NCBI GenBank assembly: GCA_047618565.1
Contig: JBLHKW010000025.1
Location: forward strand, 1-40,579
Reading direction: 5' to 3'
Length of the DNA stretch: 40,579 bases
From: JBLHKW01 sp047618565
Lineage (GTDB): Bacteria; Planctomycetota; UBA1135; GCA-002686595
Shown: piece after piece, positions 16,804 through 24,777 of the stretch
Layout: every line of letters begins with the position of its first letter
Position numbering within the stretch: position 1 is the first letter of the stretch
Translations under genes and position numbers: made by a program
Notes under the pieces: model-generated
Database searches by the model: none
Seen by the model: only the letters and a program-made list of their open reading frames with translations
Told to the model about the DNA's origin: nothing

Positions 16804-17319
16804 TCAGGAAGCGATCTGAGCGTCTCCGGCGTCCGGTCTATCCGCGTCGAGGAACTCGAGCGCCTGCTGCAGGGCTTCCCGTAGCCGCTCCTCGTCCGCA
16901 AACCCAAGCAACGCGCGGATCAACTCGGCCGGGAAGGGCGCGGCCACCCAGGCCTCGCCACGCCGAACCTTGCAGTGCACCTCCTGAGTCCCTCGCGCCA
17001 CGACCTGGTCCGGCCGCGCCGCGTTGTAGTAGGTGAAATCGAGCGTCATGCGACCGCCGCGGAAGTTCGCCAGGTGCATCGCGATGATCACCTCCTCGAG
17101 CGCCGAGAAACCCCAATCGCCCTCGTACTCGCAGGAGCAGCTGCGAGTCAGAAACGCCACCTTCCCGTGCTCCAGGCCCTGGATCACACCGGGGGCGTGC
17201 AGGCTCAGAAAGACCTCGCGGCAGTGCCCCTGCCACAGGACGTAATTGCTGAAGTAGACGTTGCCGACCAGGCTGGTCTCCTCGAAACTGACTATGTGAT
17301 GATGCTGGAATGTGGGCAT
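16804..17319 (-). CDS. tebC: TEBC/E10-type enediyne polyketide thioesterase (hotdog fold)
   Basis: 171 residues; a hotdog-fold acyl-ACP thioesterase of the family that releases the linear polyene from the enediyne polyketide synthase (CalE7, DynE7, SgcE10). The signature block is near the N-terminus: VSFEETSLVGNVYFSNYVLW followed by QGHCREVFL, then SCSCEYEGDWGFSALEEVII and the strand VARGTQEVHCKVR. The family normally shows RWQGRCRE where this protein has LWQGHCRE, so active-site chemistry could differ. The C-terminal helix EERLREALQQALEFLDADRP is an extra. Last gene of the cassette; 280 bp separates it from UNBU, the place where PKSE sits in many enediyne clusters. Soluble, cytoplasmic. Confidence 0.92.
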   Translation of the reverse strand: MPTFQHHHIVSFEETSLVGNVYFSNYVLWQGHCREVFLSLHAPGVIQGLEHGKVAFLTRSCSCEYEGDWGFSALEEVIIAMHLANFRGGRMTLDFTYYNAARPDQVVARGTQEVHCKVRRGEAWVAAPFPAELIRALLGFADEERLREALQQALEFLDADRPDAGDAQIAS

Positions 17320-17371
17320 GGATCGGACCTGTTCGTTCTCAAGAACAGCCTCTGTGACAAGGCCTCTCAGG

Positions 17372-17536
17372 TCAAGGGCTCCTGAGCTGATTCTGTGTCG
17401 CCTTGGCGACGGGTTCGAAGGGTGTCAGGTGAGGGTGAAGGGGCCTTTCGGCTGGCTGGTCACATGCACGACGGTGCGTGGTTTGGATCCCAGACACTGC
17501 CCGCGCGCCAGAGGTGGTGGTGTTACCGTCTTGCAT
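17372..17536 (-). CDS. Possible small ORF (54 aa) between UNBU and TEBC
   Basis: ATG 17536 has GGAG (17544-17547) 7 bases upstream. The peptide begins MQDGNTTTSGARAVSGIQTT and is polar with no signal, membrane segment or known motif. It lies in the gap where PKSE is expected. It may be a real small gene, a chance frame, or debris from an excision. A 23-codon frame just upstream (MGEVLQAWGLIELQDMETDH) is equally short and unassigned. Confidence 0.3.
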   Translation of the reverse strand: MQDGNTTTSGARAVSGIQTTHRRACDQPAERPLHPHLTPFEPVAKATQNQLRSP

Positions 17537-17599
17537 GGTCGGTCTCCATATCTTGAAGTTCGATGAGCCCCCAAGCCTGCAGCACCTCGCCCATAGCAT

Positions 17600-18592
17600 C
17601 TAGGATATCGGCTTTTTCACACCATCCCTGGACAAGGGCTGTCGTGGGGGTGCTGGCTGCAGGGTCTGCTCGGCGAGTAACTCGGGGGCAGTCAGCGCCC
17701 CGCGTACAAGAGTGACGAACTCCAGGGTGTACAAGGAGCATCCGCGCACCAGGCTCACGACCACCAGGGCGAAGAACAGCCCGAAGACGATGTGCGACAC
17801 CATCAGCGTGCCGTAAGCAGCAGCAACCCCCAGACCGAAGAGCACCTGCGCTCTCGGTCGCGCGGGTGTCGTCGCTGGGTCCGTCAGCATGTAGAACGTG
17901 AACAGCAGGAATGCCAATCCGGTCATCGGCATCAGGGTCGCCGCGAAGCGCGTATCGAACATCTGGTGGCGCAGCCAGCCCTGCACCAGGAACCCGGTCA
18001 GCCAGGCGCTGATCAGCGGCAATCGACGTGTGTAGCGTGCGTTGAACGCCGTCCCCAGGACGACGATGAAGCCGGGTAGCGCCCAGTCGCCGAGCGCGCC
18101 AAGACTCTCGGTGAACATGTACGGCGGAGCGATGCCAACCCAGGGGAACAGCACCAGCGTCATTGCGATACCGAAGTTGGACGGATTCAACCAGTGCCGC
18201 CGTCCCTTGCCGACGCGCGCGCGGAAAATCGACTTGGACGCGATCGCCGCGCTGGCCGCGAAGGCGACAGGCCACAGCCGCTCGGTGGAGTAGAGCAGCA
18301 TCGAGACCGCCATGGCCGTAATGTGCGCCGGCAGCAGAGAGTTCACCAGGGCCGCGTGACCGCCCCGGTAGCTGGCCCTGCGCCGGTCCGCCCAGGCCCC
18401 GATGGTCTCGAGCAGGAGTTCCGTCGAGTAGGCGGCAGCCAGCGCGACGAAGGGCGCTGCCAGAGCGGGTTCGAACCCGAGGTACGCGTAACCGAGCACA
18501 TTTAAGACCGTAATGGCGATCGCGAAGCGTCGCAGGCCCTCGGCTCGGTCGCGGCTGTACCAGCGCTCCGCTCGCTGCGGCGCCGGCATCAT
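17600..18592 (-). CDS. unbU: UNBU/E5 integral membrane protein of the enediyne warhead cassette
   Basis: 330 residues (ATG 18592; ATG 18589 is also possible), with about eight hydrophobic segments. Characteristic stretches are LRRFAIAITVLNVLGYAYLG, ALVNSLLPAHITAMAVSMLL, HWLNPSNFGIAMTLVLFPWV and FTFYMLTDPATTPARPRAQV. This is the E5/UNBU family, known from enediyne clusters and required for warhead formation there, although its exact reaction is not settled. The NPSNFG and TDPATTP segments recall NqrB/RnfD-type membrane redox subunits. Its start overlaps the UNBV stop (ATGA), showing tight coupling. After its TAG there is a 280-bp gap before TEBC. Confidence 0.92.
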   Translation of the reverse strand: MMPAPQRAERWYSRDRAEGLRRFAIAITVLNVLGYAYLGFEPALAAPFVALAAAYSTELLLETIGAWADRRRASYRGGHAALVNSLLPAHITAMAVSMLLYSTERLWPVAFAASAAIASKSIFRARVGKGRRHWLNPSNFGIAMTLVLFPWVGIAPPYMFTESLGALGDWALPGFIVVLGTAFNARYTRRLPLISAWLTGFLVQGWLRHQMFDTRFAATLMPMTGLAFLLFTFYMLTDPATTPARPRAQVLFGLGVAAAYGTLMVSHIVFGLFFALVVVSLVRGCSLYTLEFVTLVRGALTAPELLAEQTLQPAPPRQPLSRDGVKKPIS

Positions 18593-20541
18593 TGCCCACT
18601 CTCCGTGCGAAGCGCCAATCGAACCGTGTGCCAGCCCGGTACCAGCTCGACCTGCGCCTGCTGCGCCACACCGCGGGCATCGCGCCAGGCGATGAGCACG
18701 GTTAGCACAGCGTCGGCAGCGACGCGCCCCAGGCCGAAATGAACGTCCGGGCTGCACACGCCGGAGTGACCACTACCCCCATCGACCTGGTCGACGAACT
18801 CGCGCCCGTTCGGCAACTGGACCCGCAGCGCGGCGCCCACCGCGGGACGCGCGAAGTAGCCCGGTCGCGGATGTCCAGCGCTAACTCCGACCGTCCCCGC
18901 GGCCAGCCCCGGCTGCCCGTCCGCCAACAGCACGTGCAGACCCAGAAAGCTCCCGGGTGACGGACTCTCGTTGCGCAACAAGAACGACGGCTGCCACTGG
19001 TTGCCCACCAACAGGTCCAGGTCCCCATCCCCATCGACGTCGCCCGTCGCCACGGCGCGTGTACAGTCGGCGAGCTCGAGCCCCACCTCCCGCGCCAGGT
19101 CGTAGAAACGTCCATCGGACGCTCGCACGAAGAACGGGTTCACGACATTTCCGGTCAGGTCGTCGCCGGGCAGCATGTGGTGCCAGAAGCCCGCGCTGGC
19201 GAGCAGCTGATCGTTGCCCATCGCCGCCTCGTGCAGTTCCGGCCAGCGGCCCACGTCGCCAGCGAGGAAGCCGACCGCCTGCAGCGCCTCGAGCTGACCA
19301 TCGTTGTTCAGATCCACCAGACGCGCGTCCCAGGCCCAGCTGGAGCGCGAGAGACCGAGCGCTTCACTCTCGTCCACGTATGGAGCACGGCCGGTGGCGA
19401 ACTGCTCGACTTGCCCCGTGCTGACGAACAGGAACTGACTCTCCTGCAACCCGTACTCGGTGGTGATATTGCTGACGAAGATGTCGAGCCAGCCATCACC
19501 GTTCAGGTCCGCAAAGTCGACTCCCATACCCTTGTAGGAGTCGCGACCGAGCGCCTTGGAGCGCGGCGAGGTCCACCTGCGGTCACCGCGAACGGGCACC
19601 AGTTCGAGGTTGCCCGGGGTCGAGCGGTTGTGGAACAGCTGGTCGGGACCGAAATCGTTTGCGACGTAGAGCTCGGGCAGGAGATCCCCGTCGAGATCCG
19701 CTGCGCCGACCGCCAGGGTCCAGGATGAGCAAGCTGTTTGCTCGGGCAAAATGCGGTAGCTCACGCGCGGAATCTCGCCCGTAGTTGAGCTGTTCCAGAG
19801 CAGGAACCGGTTTCGACCCCCGTTGCAGGCACGGCTCATGGAGCGCTGTAGCTCGGCGCGCTCGCGGGAGGCGTCGACCGAGTCGTCGAGCACGCGCGTT
19901 CCATCGGCGAAGTAATTGCCGATGAAAAGGTCCAGGTGGCCGTCCCCATCGAGGTCCGCAAAGGTGACCGCGTTGGTGTTCCAGATCTCTTCGGCCGGCG
20001 CGATGTCGCAGGCCACGAAGTCGGCCGCCGCAAGTCTATCCGTGCCAGCGCGCCGCAGGAATGCGATCGGCGGCCGCCCCCAGAAGTAGACCAGGATGTC
20101 CAGGCGGCCGTCCTCGTTCATGTCCGCGGGAACGCATCCCATCGGAGCCACGGCCGGTCCCAGATCGTCCGCGAGCAGGCCGAAGGTCTCGTAGTCCGCT
20201 CCGGTCCCGGGGACGGGGCCCACGTACACCTGGTCGGTACGCGTGTCGACCCATATGGCGTCGTCCGCGAGTCCATCGTGATCGACGTCCGCCAGGGCTG
20301 CGGCAGCACCCAAGGCCGAGATCCAACCGGCGACATGTTCGTAGGAAGGGTGTACCGCTCGCAGGGCGCGCTGCACCGCGCGCGGCTCCTCGAAGAGCGT
20401 CACGCGCTCGAAGCGGAACTGCGACGCCAACTGCACACGCTCCTCCCCGACCAGGGCAGGCAGCACGGAGAGATGGTAGAGCGGCGCCAGCAGGGCCAGC
20501 GCCACGATTCGTCGCGCCTGACTGCGCAGTGCACGCGTCAC
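18589..20541 (-). CDS. unbV: UNBV/E3: FG-GAP/VCBS repeat protein with ASPIC/UnbV C-terminus
   Basis: 650 residues from GTG 20541, which overlaps the UNBL stop (TAGTG). One N-terminal membrane anchor (IVALALLAPLYHLSVLPALV) is followed by a beta-propeller of FG-GAP/VCBS repeats with Ca-binding loops: ADVDHDGLADD, ADMNEDGRLDI, ADLDGDGHLDLFIGN, ADLDGDLLPELYVANDFGPD, ADLNGDGWLDIFVSN, GDVDGDGDLDLLVGN. The ASPIC/UnbV end reads VDGGSGHSG, HFGLG and VPGWHTVRL. Enediyne-type signatures include EIWNTNAVTFADLDGDGHLD, NFKGMGVDF-like SYKGMGVDFADLNGDG and TTEYGLQES. Required with E4 and E5 for enediyne core formation in actinobacteria, function undefined. Probably extracytoplasmic. Confidence 0.93.
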   Translation of the reverse strand: MTRALRSQARRIVALALLAPLYHLSVLPALVGEERVQLASQFRFERVTLFEEPRAVQRALRAVHPSYEHVAGWISALGAAAALADVDHDGLADDAIWVDTRTDQVYVGPVPGTGADYETFGLLADDLGPAVAPMGCVPADMNEDGRLDILVYFWGRPPIAFLRRAGTDRLAAADFVACDIAPAEEIWNTNAVTFADLDGDGHLDLFIGNYFADGTRVLDDSVDASRERAELQRSMSRACNGGRNRFLLWNSSTTGEIPRVSYRILPEQTACSSWTLAVGAADLDGDLLPELYVANDFGPDQLFHNRSTPGNLELVPVRGDRRWTSPRSKALGRDSYKGMGVDFADLNGDGWLDIFVSNITTEYGLQESQFLFVSTGQVEQFATGRAPYVDESEALGLSRSSWAWDARLVDLNNDGQLEALQAVGFLAGDVGRWPELHEAAMGNDQLLASAGFWHHMLPGDDLTGNVVNPFFVRASDGRFYDLAREVGLELADCTRAVATGDVDGDGDLDLLVGNQWQPSFLLRNESPSPGSFLGLHVLLADGQPGLAAGTVGVSAGHPRPGYFARPAVGAALRVQLPNGREFVDQVDGGSGHSGVCSPDVHFGLGRVAADAVLTVLIAWRDARGVAQQAQVELVPGWHTVRLALRTESGQ

Positions 20542-21482
20542 TAGACCAGCTCCCGTCCCTCGAACCGACGCCGCAGCCGAGCGCGCCAGTTCTCGTAGAC
20601 CTCGGGATCGTCGAAGGCGAGGCCCGAGCTCGCCTCGCGCGTGGCCTCGACCGCTGCCTCCGCACTCACCCCGCAGATCACACCACAGGCGAGATCCGTA
20701 CCCGCGGCCGGGTTCCCCGCGCGCGCCCGACACTCGGCAGCGAATCCAGCGCCCTGGGCCAGTGACGGTGCGTGTCCGCCGGTCCGTGCGAGCAAGGACT
20801 CGAGGACCGACTGCGGCACGCCGCCGGCGTACGCCGCGGCCAGCCCCACACCGCTCCAGGTGCCGGCGCGGCGTTCTTCGGGAAGCGAACCAATCGCCTG
20901 CGCCAAACGCTCGGGGTCCGCGCAGTGAACGAACCAGAGCGAACGCCCGTAGCCCTGATCGAAGGCGCGCCGAGCGCCGACCGAGACCCGACCCGGCACC
21001 TGGCTGTGGGCGCCCAAACCGGGTCGGGTGAAGAAACCGTGGTGGAACCCGTACCCGTCCGCCGCAAGCGACGAGCGCATCGGATCCAGCCCTTTCACAG
21101 GCGTGCGCAAGCGCCTGCGCAGGCGCGCGAGCCCCAACCCGTACCCGATCGGCATCATGTAGATGTGATCGGCACCGATTCCGGCGATCGCGTCACGCCA
21201 TCGGCGGCGCCGCCCGGGGACGATGAGGTCGAGCACCGCCAGGGCCATGGCGAGGCCCTCGAAGGCGAATCCGCGGTCGACGAGAGGCACGCGATCGAGC
21301 TCCGCAGCGTGGGCCGCGGGCGGGTGCAACAGCGCCGTGTTGAAGCCGCGCACGAAGGTTCGCGCCACGGACTCCAGGTGCTGCCGCGTCCCGGCGGGTC
21401 CACAAAAAAAACCGCGATGCCTGAAATCCACCTCCCGTTCGGAGATGCAAAGGAATCGCCTCACTCCCGGAAGGCTTCGCAT
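20541..21482 (-). CDS. unbL: UNBL/E4: DUF1702 protein of the enediyne warhead cassette
   Basis: 313 residues from ATG 21482; the open frame upstream is unlikely to be translated. DUF1702 blocks are plain: RHRGFFCGPAGTRQHLESVA near the start, DRGFAFEGLAMALAVLDL, DHIYMMPIGYGLGLARL, LAADGYGFHHGFF, AFDQGYGRSLWFV, GTWSGVGLAAAYAGG and AQGAGFAAECRARAG. The family (UNBL, E4) is almost diagnostic of enediyne and closely related clusters and is needed with E3 and E5 in warhead formation; its reaction is unknown. Soluble, with no predicted membrane span. It follows the MMPL exporter by 70 bp and its TAG overlaps the UNBV start. A T8 run near residue 25 encodes a Phe pair. Confidence 0.93.
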   Translation of the reverse strand: MRSLPGVRRFLCISEREVDFRHRGFFCGPAGTRQHLESVARTFVRGFNTALLHPPAAHAAELDRVPLVDRGFAFEGLAMALAVLDLIVPGRRRRWRDAIAGIGADHIYMMPIGYGLGLARLRRRLRTPVKGLDPMRSSLAADGYGFHHGFFTRPGLGAHSQVPGRVSVGARRAFDQGYGRSLWFVHCADPERLAQAIGSLPEERRAGTWSGVGLAAAYAGGVPQSVLESLLARTGGHAPSLAQGAGFAAECRARAGNPAAGTDLACGVICGVSAEAAVEATREASSGLAFDDPEVYENWRARLRRRFEGRELV

Positions 21483-21552
21483 CGAATCGACTATTGTACC
21501 CGGCCTCGAAGAATGCCGCAAATCGGAGTCCGCGAGCCGCCTGTGGATCGGT

Positions 21553-23778
21553 TCAACGGCCGGATGCTGGGCGTGCGCTCCGGTCCACGAACCCACCACC
21601 CAGGATTCGCGGCAGCAGCAGCAACGTCGCGACGTAGGAGACCGCGATTGCGCTGGTCAGTAAGATCCCCAACGAGCGGTTCGGCCTCATCGTCGACAGC
21701 ATCAGCACGGAGAGTCCGACGCACAGGATCGTGGCGTTCCAGCGCAGTGCGCGTCCGCTCCCACAAAATGCTGCACGGAGCCGGGTCGCAGGATCCGCCC
21801 CTGCGCTGCGCTCGTGCGCGTGCAGGAAGTGCAGCGCGAAGTCGACTCCGATCCCGATAGTGGCCGCGGCGAACATGCTCGTGGCGATCCCGAGCGGCCA
21901 GCCCGCATACCCCATCGCACCGAACACGACGACCAGGCTCGTACACAGCGGCGCCATGACCACGACGGCCGGCCTCCAGCTGCGGTAGAAGAGACCTATC
22001 GCCAGCGCGACGCCCACCAACGTCCAGCCCACCGAGCCCAGCATGCTGCTCACGACCGAGCCCACCGCGGCCTGGGACGCGGCCAGCTCGCCGCTCACGT
22101 GGTGCGTCAGGGAGTCGACCTCGAGCTCTGCCAGACGTGCTGCAACGAATGTCTCCAGGTCACGGGTGCGCTTGTAGTCGGCATCGCGTACGTGCAAGCG
22201 AATGCGGGCCACGCGCCCGCTGCCTAGCAGAAACTGGTCGAGGTCGAGGCGCTCCTGGACCTTCTGCAAGTCGCCGGCGAAGTGCAGGATCGTCTCGGGC
22301 GGCAGCTTCGACACGGGCAGCGGTTCGCCGTCGATCCGCGCGTGGGTCCGATAGGCGACCAGACTGCTGACCACACCTCCGACGTGCGGTGCTTCGCGCA
22401 GCACCTCGACCAGCCCCTCGAGTACGGCCAGACCCTTTGCGCCCTGGAAATACCCCGCTTCGGGATGCTCCAGGACGACGTCGTAGCGGTAGGAGCCCCA
22501 GAATTCGGCGTTAAACTCACGCTCGGCCGTCACCACCTCGGCATCGGCCGCAAAGTTGTGCACCCAGGAATCTCCAACCCGCAAGCGCAGCCACCCGGGC
22601 ACGAACGGCAGCACGAGGAGGAGCGCCAGCCAGGCCGCGCGCCCGCGCAGCCGTATCACGATGCGCTCGTGCCACGCCGGCCGGGACCGGCGCACTGGCG
22701 CCCGGAACCAGCGCTCGGGGAGCACGAGGATCAGCGCCGGTACGAGTGAGAAGCTCAGGCCCAGCGCGACCAGGACGCCGAAGGCTGCGAACCAGCCGCA
22801 GTGACGCACGGGACCAACGCTGGCCGCACTGAAGGACAGAAAGCCCAACGCAGTCGTCACGGAAGTCAGAACGATCGGGCGTGCCACCATGGTCACAGCG
22901 CCCGTGAGGGCGTCCGCGCGCGTCCGCCCGCCTGCCAGGAGGGCGGAGAACCGATCGATGAGGTGCACCTCGTCCGCGATCGCGACCGTCATCAATAAGA
23001 CCGGGAGAATCGCAGTCACCAGAGTCAGCGGAGTCCCGGTCCAGCTCATGGTGCCAAAGCTGATGACCAGCACGAAGGCCACTTCGACCATGGTCACCAC
23101 GACGCCCCCGAAGCTGCGCAGGCCGAGGGCCACCAGAACCGCGATCACGATGACGAGCGTCGGGAGCAAACGGCGCAGGTCCGCCAGCACACCGCGCCCC
23201 ATCAGGACCTCCACGGCGACGGGACCCGTGAGCCGCAGGTCGAAGTCAGCGATGCGCTTCGCATCGATCCAGCGCTCGAGCCGCGTCACCAGCTCTGTGC
23301 GCTGCGCGCGCGGCAGGGTCGGGACAAAGAGCGCCGCCGCACGCCCATTGGCCGCCAGGTACAGCCCGTCCGTCAGCAGCTCCCCGCGGACTGCCCGGAG
23401 CAGATCCGCGAACGCCTCGGGGGCCTCCGGTATCTCATCGAGGTAGTTCGATGCCAGCAGCAGGGTCTCACCGGGGACGGGCCGTATCAGGCTGGCGAGC
23501 GAACGCACGCGCCGGTCGAAGACCCCCTCGAGCGCGACGATCTCGGCCTGCAGATCGCGCAACAGGCGAAACCCGTGCGGGCTCGCGACGGATGGACCCG
23601 CCCCACGCGAGCTCAAGAGCAGCACGCATACCTCGGTCTCGTGGAAGCGCGTGCGGTCCGCGAGGGTGCGCTCGACCGTGGGGTGCGAACGCGGATAGAT
23701 GGCCGCGCCATCCGTGCGCAGCTCGAGGTCAGGCAGCGCCGCCGCGCAGAACGCGGCGGCCAGAGCGAGCCCCGCCAA
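21553..23778 (-). CDS. MMPL/RND-superfamily (HAE3-like) exporter
   Basis: At least 741 residues. TTG 23778 is the first standard start; CTG 23832 or 23814 would add a basic N-tail (ELIRPVLNRPRRW) better suited to the first membrane span, so the true start is uncertain. The stop of the preceding gene (23836) overlaps this region. Layout is that of a small RND/MMPL transporter: one helix, a periplasmic loop (LELRTDGAAIYPRSHPTVER), helices with VAIADEVHLIDRFSALL, a second loop after WVHNFAAD, and closing helices with ATIGIGVDFALHFLHAHERS. Related proteins export lipids or hydrophobic products. It sits in the warhead operon, so export of the product or self-resistance is a reasonable inference, not shown. 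Confidence 0.88.
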   Translation of the reverse strand: MAGLALAAAFCAAALPDLELRTDGAAIYPRSHPTVERTLADRTRFHETEVCVLLLSSRGAGPSVASPHGFRLLRDLQAEIVALEGVFDRRVRSLASLIRPVPGETLLLASNYLDEIPEAPEAFADLLRAVRGELLTDGLYLAANGRAAALFVPTLPRAQRTELVTRLERWIDAKRIADFDLRLTGPVAVEVLMGRGVLADLRRLLPTLVIVIAVLVALGLRSFGGVVVTMVEVAFVLVISFGTMSWTGTPLTLVTAILPVLLMTVAIADEVHLIDRFSALLAGGRTRADALTGAVTMVARPIVLTSVTTALGFLSFSAASVGPVRHCGWFAAFGVLVALGLSFSLVPALILVLPERWFRAPVRRSRPAWHERIVIRLRGRAAWLALLLVLPFVPGWLRLRVGDSWVHNFAADAEVVTAEREFNAEFWGSYRYDVVLEHPEAGYFQGAKGLAVLEGLVEVLREAPHVGGVVSSLVAYRTHARIDGEPLPVSKLPPETILHFAGDLQKVQERLDLDQFLLGSGRVARIRLHVRDADYKRTRDLETFVAARLAELEVDSLTHHVSGELAASQAAVGSVVSSMLGSVGWTLVGVALAIGLFYRSWRPAVVVMAPLCTSLVVVFGAMGYAGWPLGIATSMFAAATIGIGVDFALHFLHAHERSAGADPATRLRAAFCGSGRALRWNATILCVGLSVLMLSTMRPNRSLGILLTSAIAVSYVATLLLLPRILGGGFVDRSARPASGR

Positions 23779-23835
23779 CCAACGCCGCGGCCGATTGAGT
23801 ACCGGTCGGATCAGCTCCGCTGCTGTCGGCAGGGA

Positions 23836-24669
23836 TCAGCTCGCAACGCTGACGCGCCGACGCAGGACCAGGGCGCCGATACCGAGCAGGCAGATCGAGA
23901 GCGCGACCAAGCCCATCGGCCCCATGGCCGGGATCCCGCCGGGCGGGGGGGGGCCTGTATACGTGAAGGTTCCCGGAGGGCCGGTCGTCATCAGGTCGAG
24001 GTTCAAGGGGCCCAGGGGAATCACGGGGGCGCCTTGCGCACCCTGCACCTTGACGAAAGTCAGCAAGTATCTGACCGGCATGCCATCGAGGATCGCAGTG
24101 CCGCTGGAAGTGTTGGTACCGATCGCGCCCGGTACGAGCGTCATCTGACCGGGCAGCTGGACGCCCTGCTCGGTGATGAACACGTCGTAGATGGCGAAGT
24201 CCACCCCGCCGCTAAATGTGACGGTAATCGGATCCTCACTCACCAGGCTCAGCTCCACCAGTTCGATCTGGATCGGCTCGGGCACACCGATACCGCCAAA
24301 GTCCCCGTCTGTCGTGCGACAGACGATGGTGTCAGGCCCCACGATCTCCTGGCGCACGGCGTGCCTGTCGTCCGGTGCCACCGGCGTCCCGTGGGGGTCG
24401 ACCCACACGACGTCCAGGAGCGTCGTGGGCGGACAGAGAGCAGCGGCAGCCGCAGCGATGGGTCCCGGGTTCCCGATCACGGGGATCACACCCGTGGGAA
24501 AGGGATCGGACCCGGGGCCGAAGAAATCCGCATCCAGGTTCGGAATGCGAGCCTGGGTACCCGGCTCCGTCGTCCAGCAGTCGCAATCCGCGGGAATGTC
24601 CTGCGCCGTTACAGTCGTGGCCAATGCCAGGCTTGCAACCGATGAGAAAACGAACGTCATTTTGTTCAT
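23836..24669 (-). CDS. Secreted protein with IPTL-CTERM-like sorting anchor
   Basis: 277 residues from ATG 24669, with GGGAG 6 bases upstream. A signal peptide (MNKMTFVFSSVASLALATTV) precedes a Cys-containing ectodomain (DIPADCDCWTTEPGTQARIP) of unknown fold rich in beta strands. The end is GGIPAMGPMGLVALSICLLG and a hydrophobic helix followed by RRR, which fits the IPTL-CTERM pattern of an exosortase-like sorted surface protein. A C9 run on the coding strand (23945-23953) encodes the prolines just before this anchor. The gene leads the operon containing the exporter and the warhead cassette. Function unknown. Confidence 0.82.
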   Translation of the reverse strand: MNKMTFVFSSVASLALATTVTAQDIPADCDCWTTEPGTQARIPNLDADFFGPGSDPFPTGVIPVIGNPGPIAAAAAALCPPTTLLDVVWVDPHGTPVAPDDRHAVRQEIVGPDTIVCRTTDGDFGGIGVPEPIQIELVELSLVSEDPITVTFSGGVDFAIYDVFITEQGVQLPGQMTLVPGAIGTNTSSGTAILDGMPVRYLLTFVKVQGAQGAPVIPLGPLNLDLMTTGPPGTFTYTGPPPPGGIPAMGPMGLVALSICLLGIGALVLRRRVSVAS

Positions 24670-24698
24670 ATCAAGCTCCCTGAGATATTCGCGAGACT

Positions 24699-24710
24699 CC
24701 CCCCCCCCCC
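24699..24710 (-). repeat. G12 homopolymer (C12 on plus strand) in the operon leader
   Basis: Twelve identical bases lie 30 to 41 bases upstream of ATG 24669, between the palindrome and the GGGAG ribosome site. A run of this length is prone to slippage, and the place allows a change in promoter spacing or mRNA leader without touching the protein. Confidence 0.7.
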
Positions 24711-24721
24711 GGTCGAACAAC

Positions 24722-24737
24722 AATCGCGCTCGCGATT
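24722..24737. promoter_or_regulatory. Operator-like palindrome upstream of the warhead operon
   Basis: AATCGCG-CT-CGCGATT has perfect 7-base arms, lies 53 bases upstream of the first start codon and 11 bases from the homopolymer. Its size suits binding by a small dimeric repressor or activator. No regulator gene lies beside it. Function is inferred from position only. Confidence 0.4.
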
Positions 24738-24777
24738 ATCGGCTGGGCGGCTGAATTGGGCAAGACCGTCCTTTCCA

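Noticed and set aside
20541..20733. Longer N-terminus for UNBV starting at ATG 20733
   Set aside because: It would overlap the UNBL coding sequence by 192 bp in another frame. GTG 20541 overlaps the UNBL stop directly and starts a clean membrane anchor.
21404..21411. T8 run in unbL as a frameshift hotspot
   Set aside because: It is short, encodes conserved Phe residues in a DUF1702 block, and the frame is intact. It is less likely to vary than the G12 tract.
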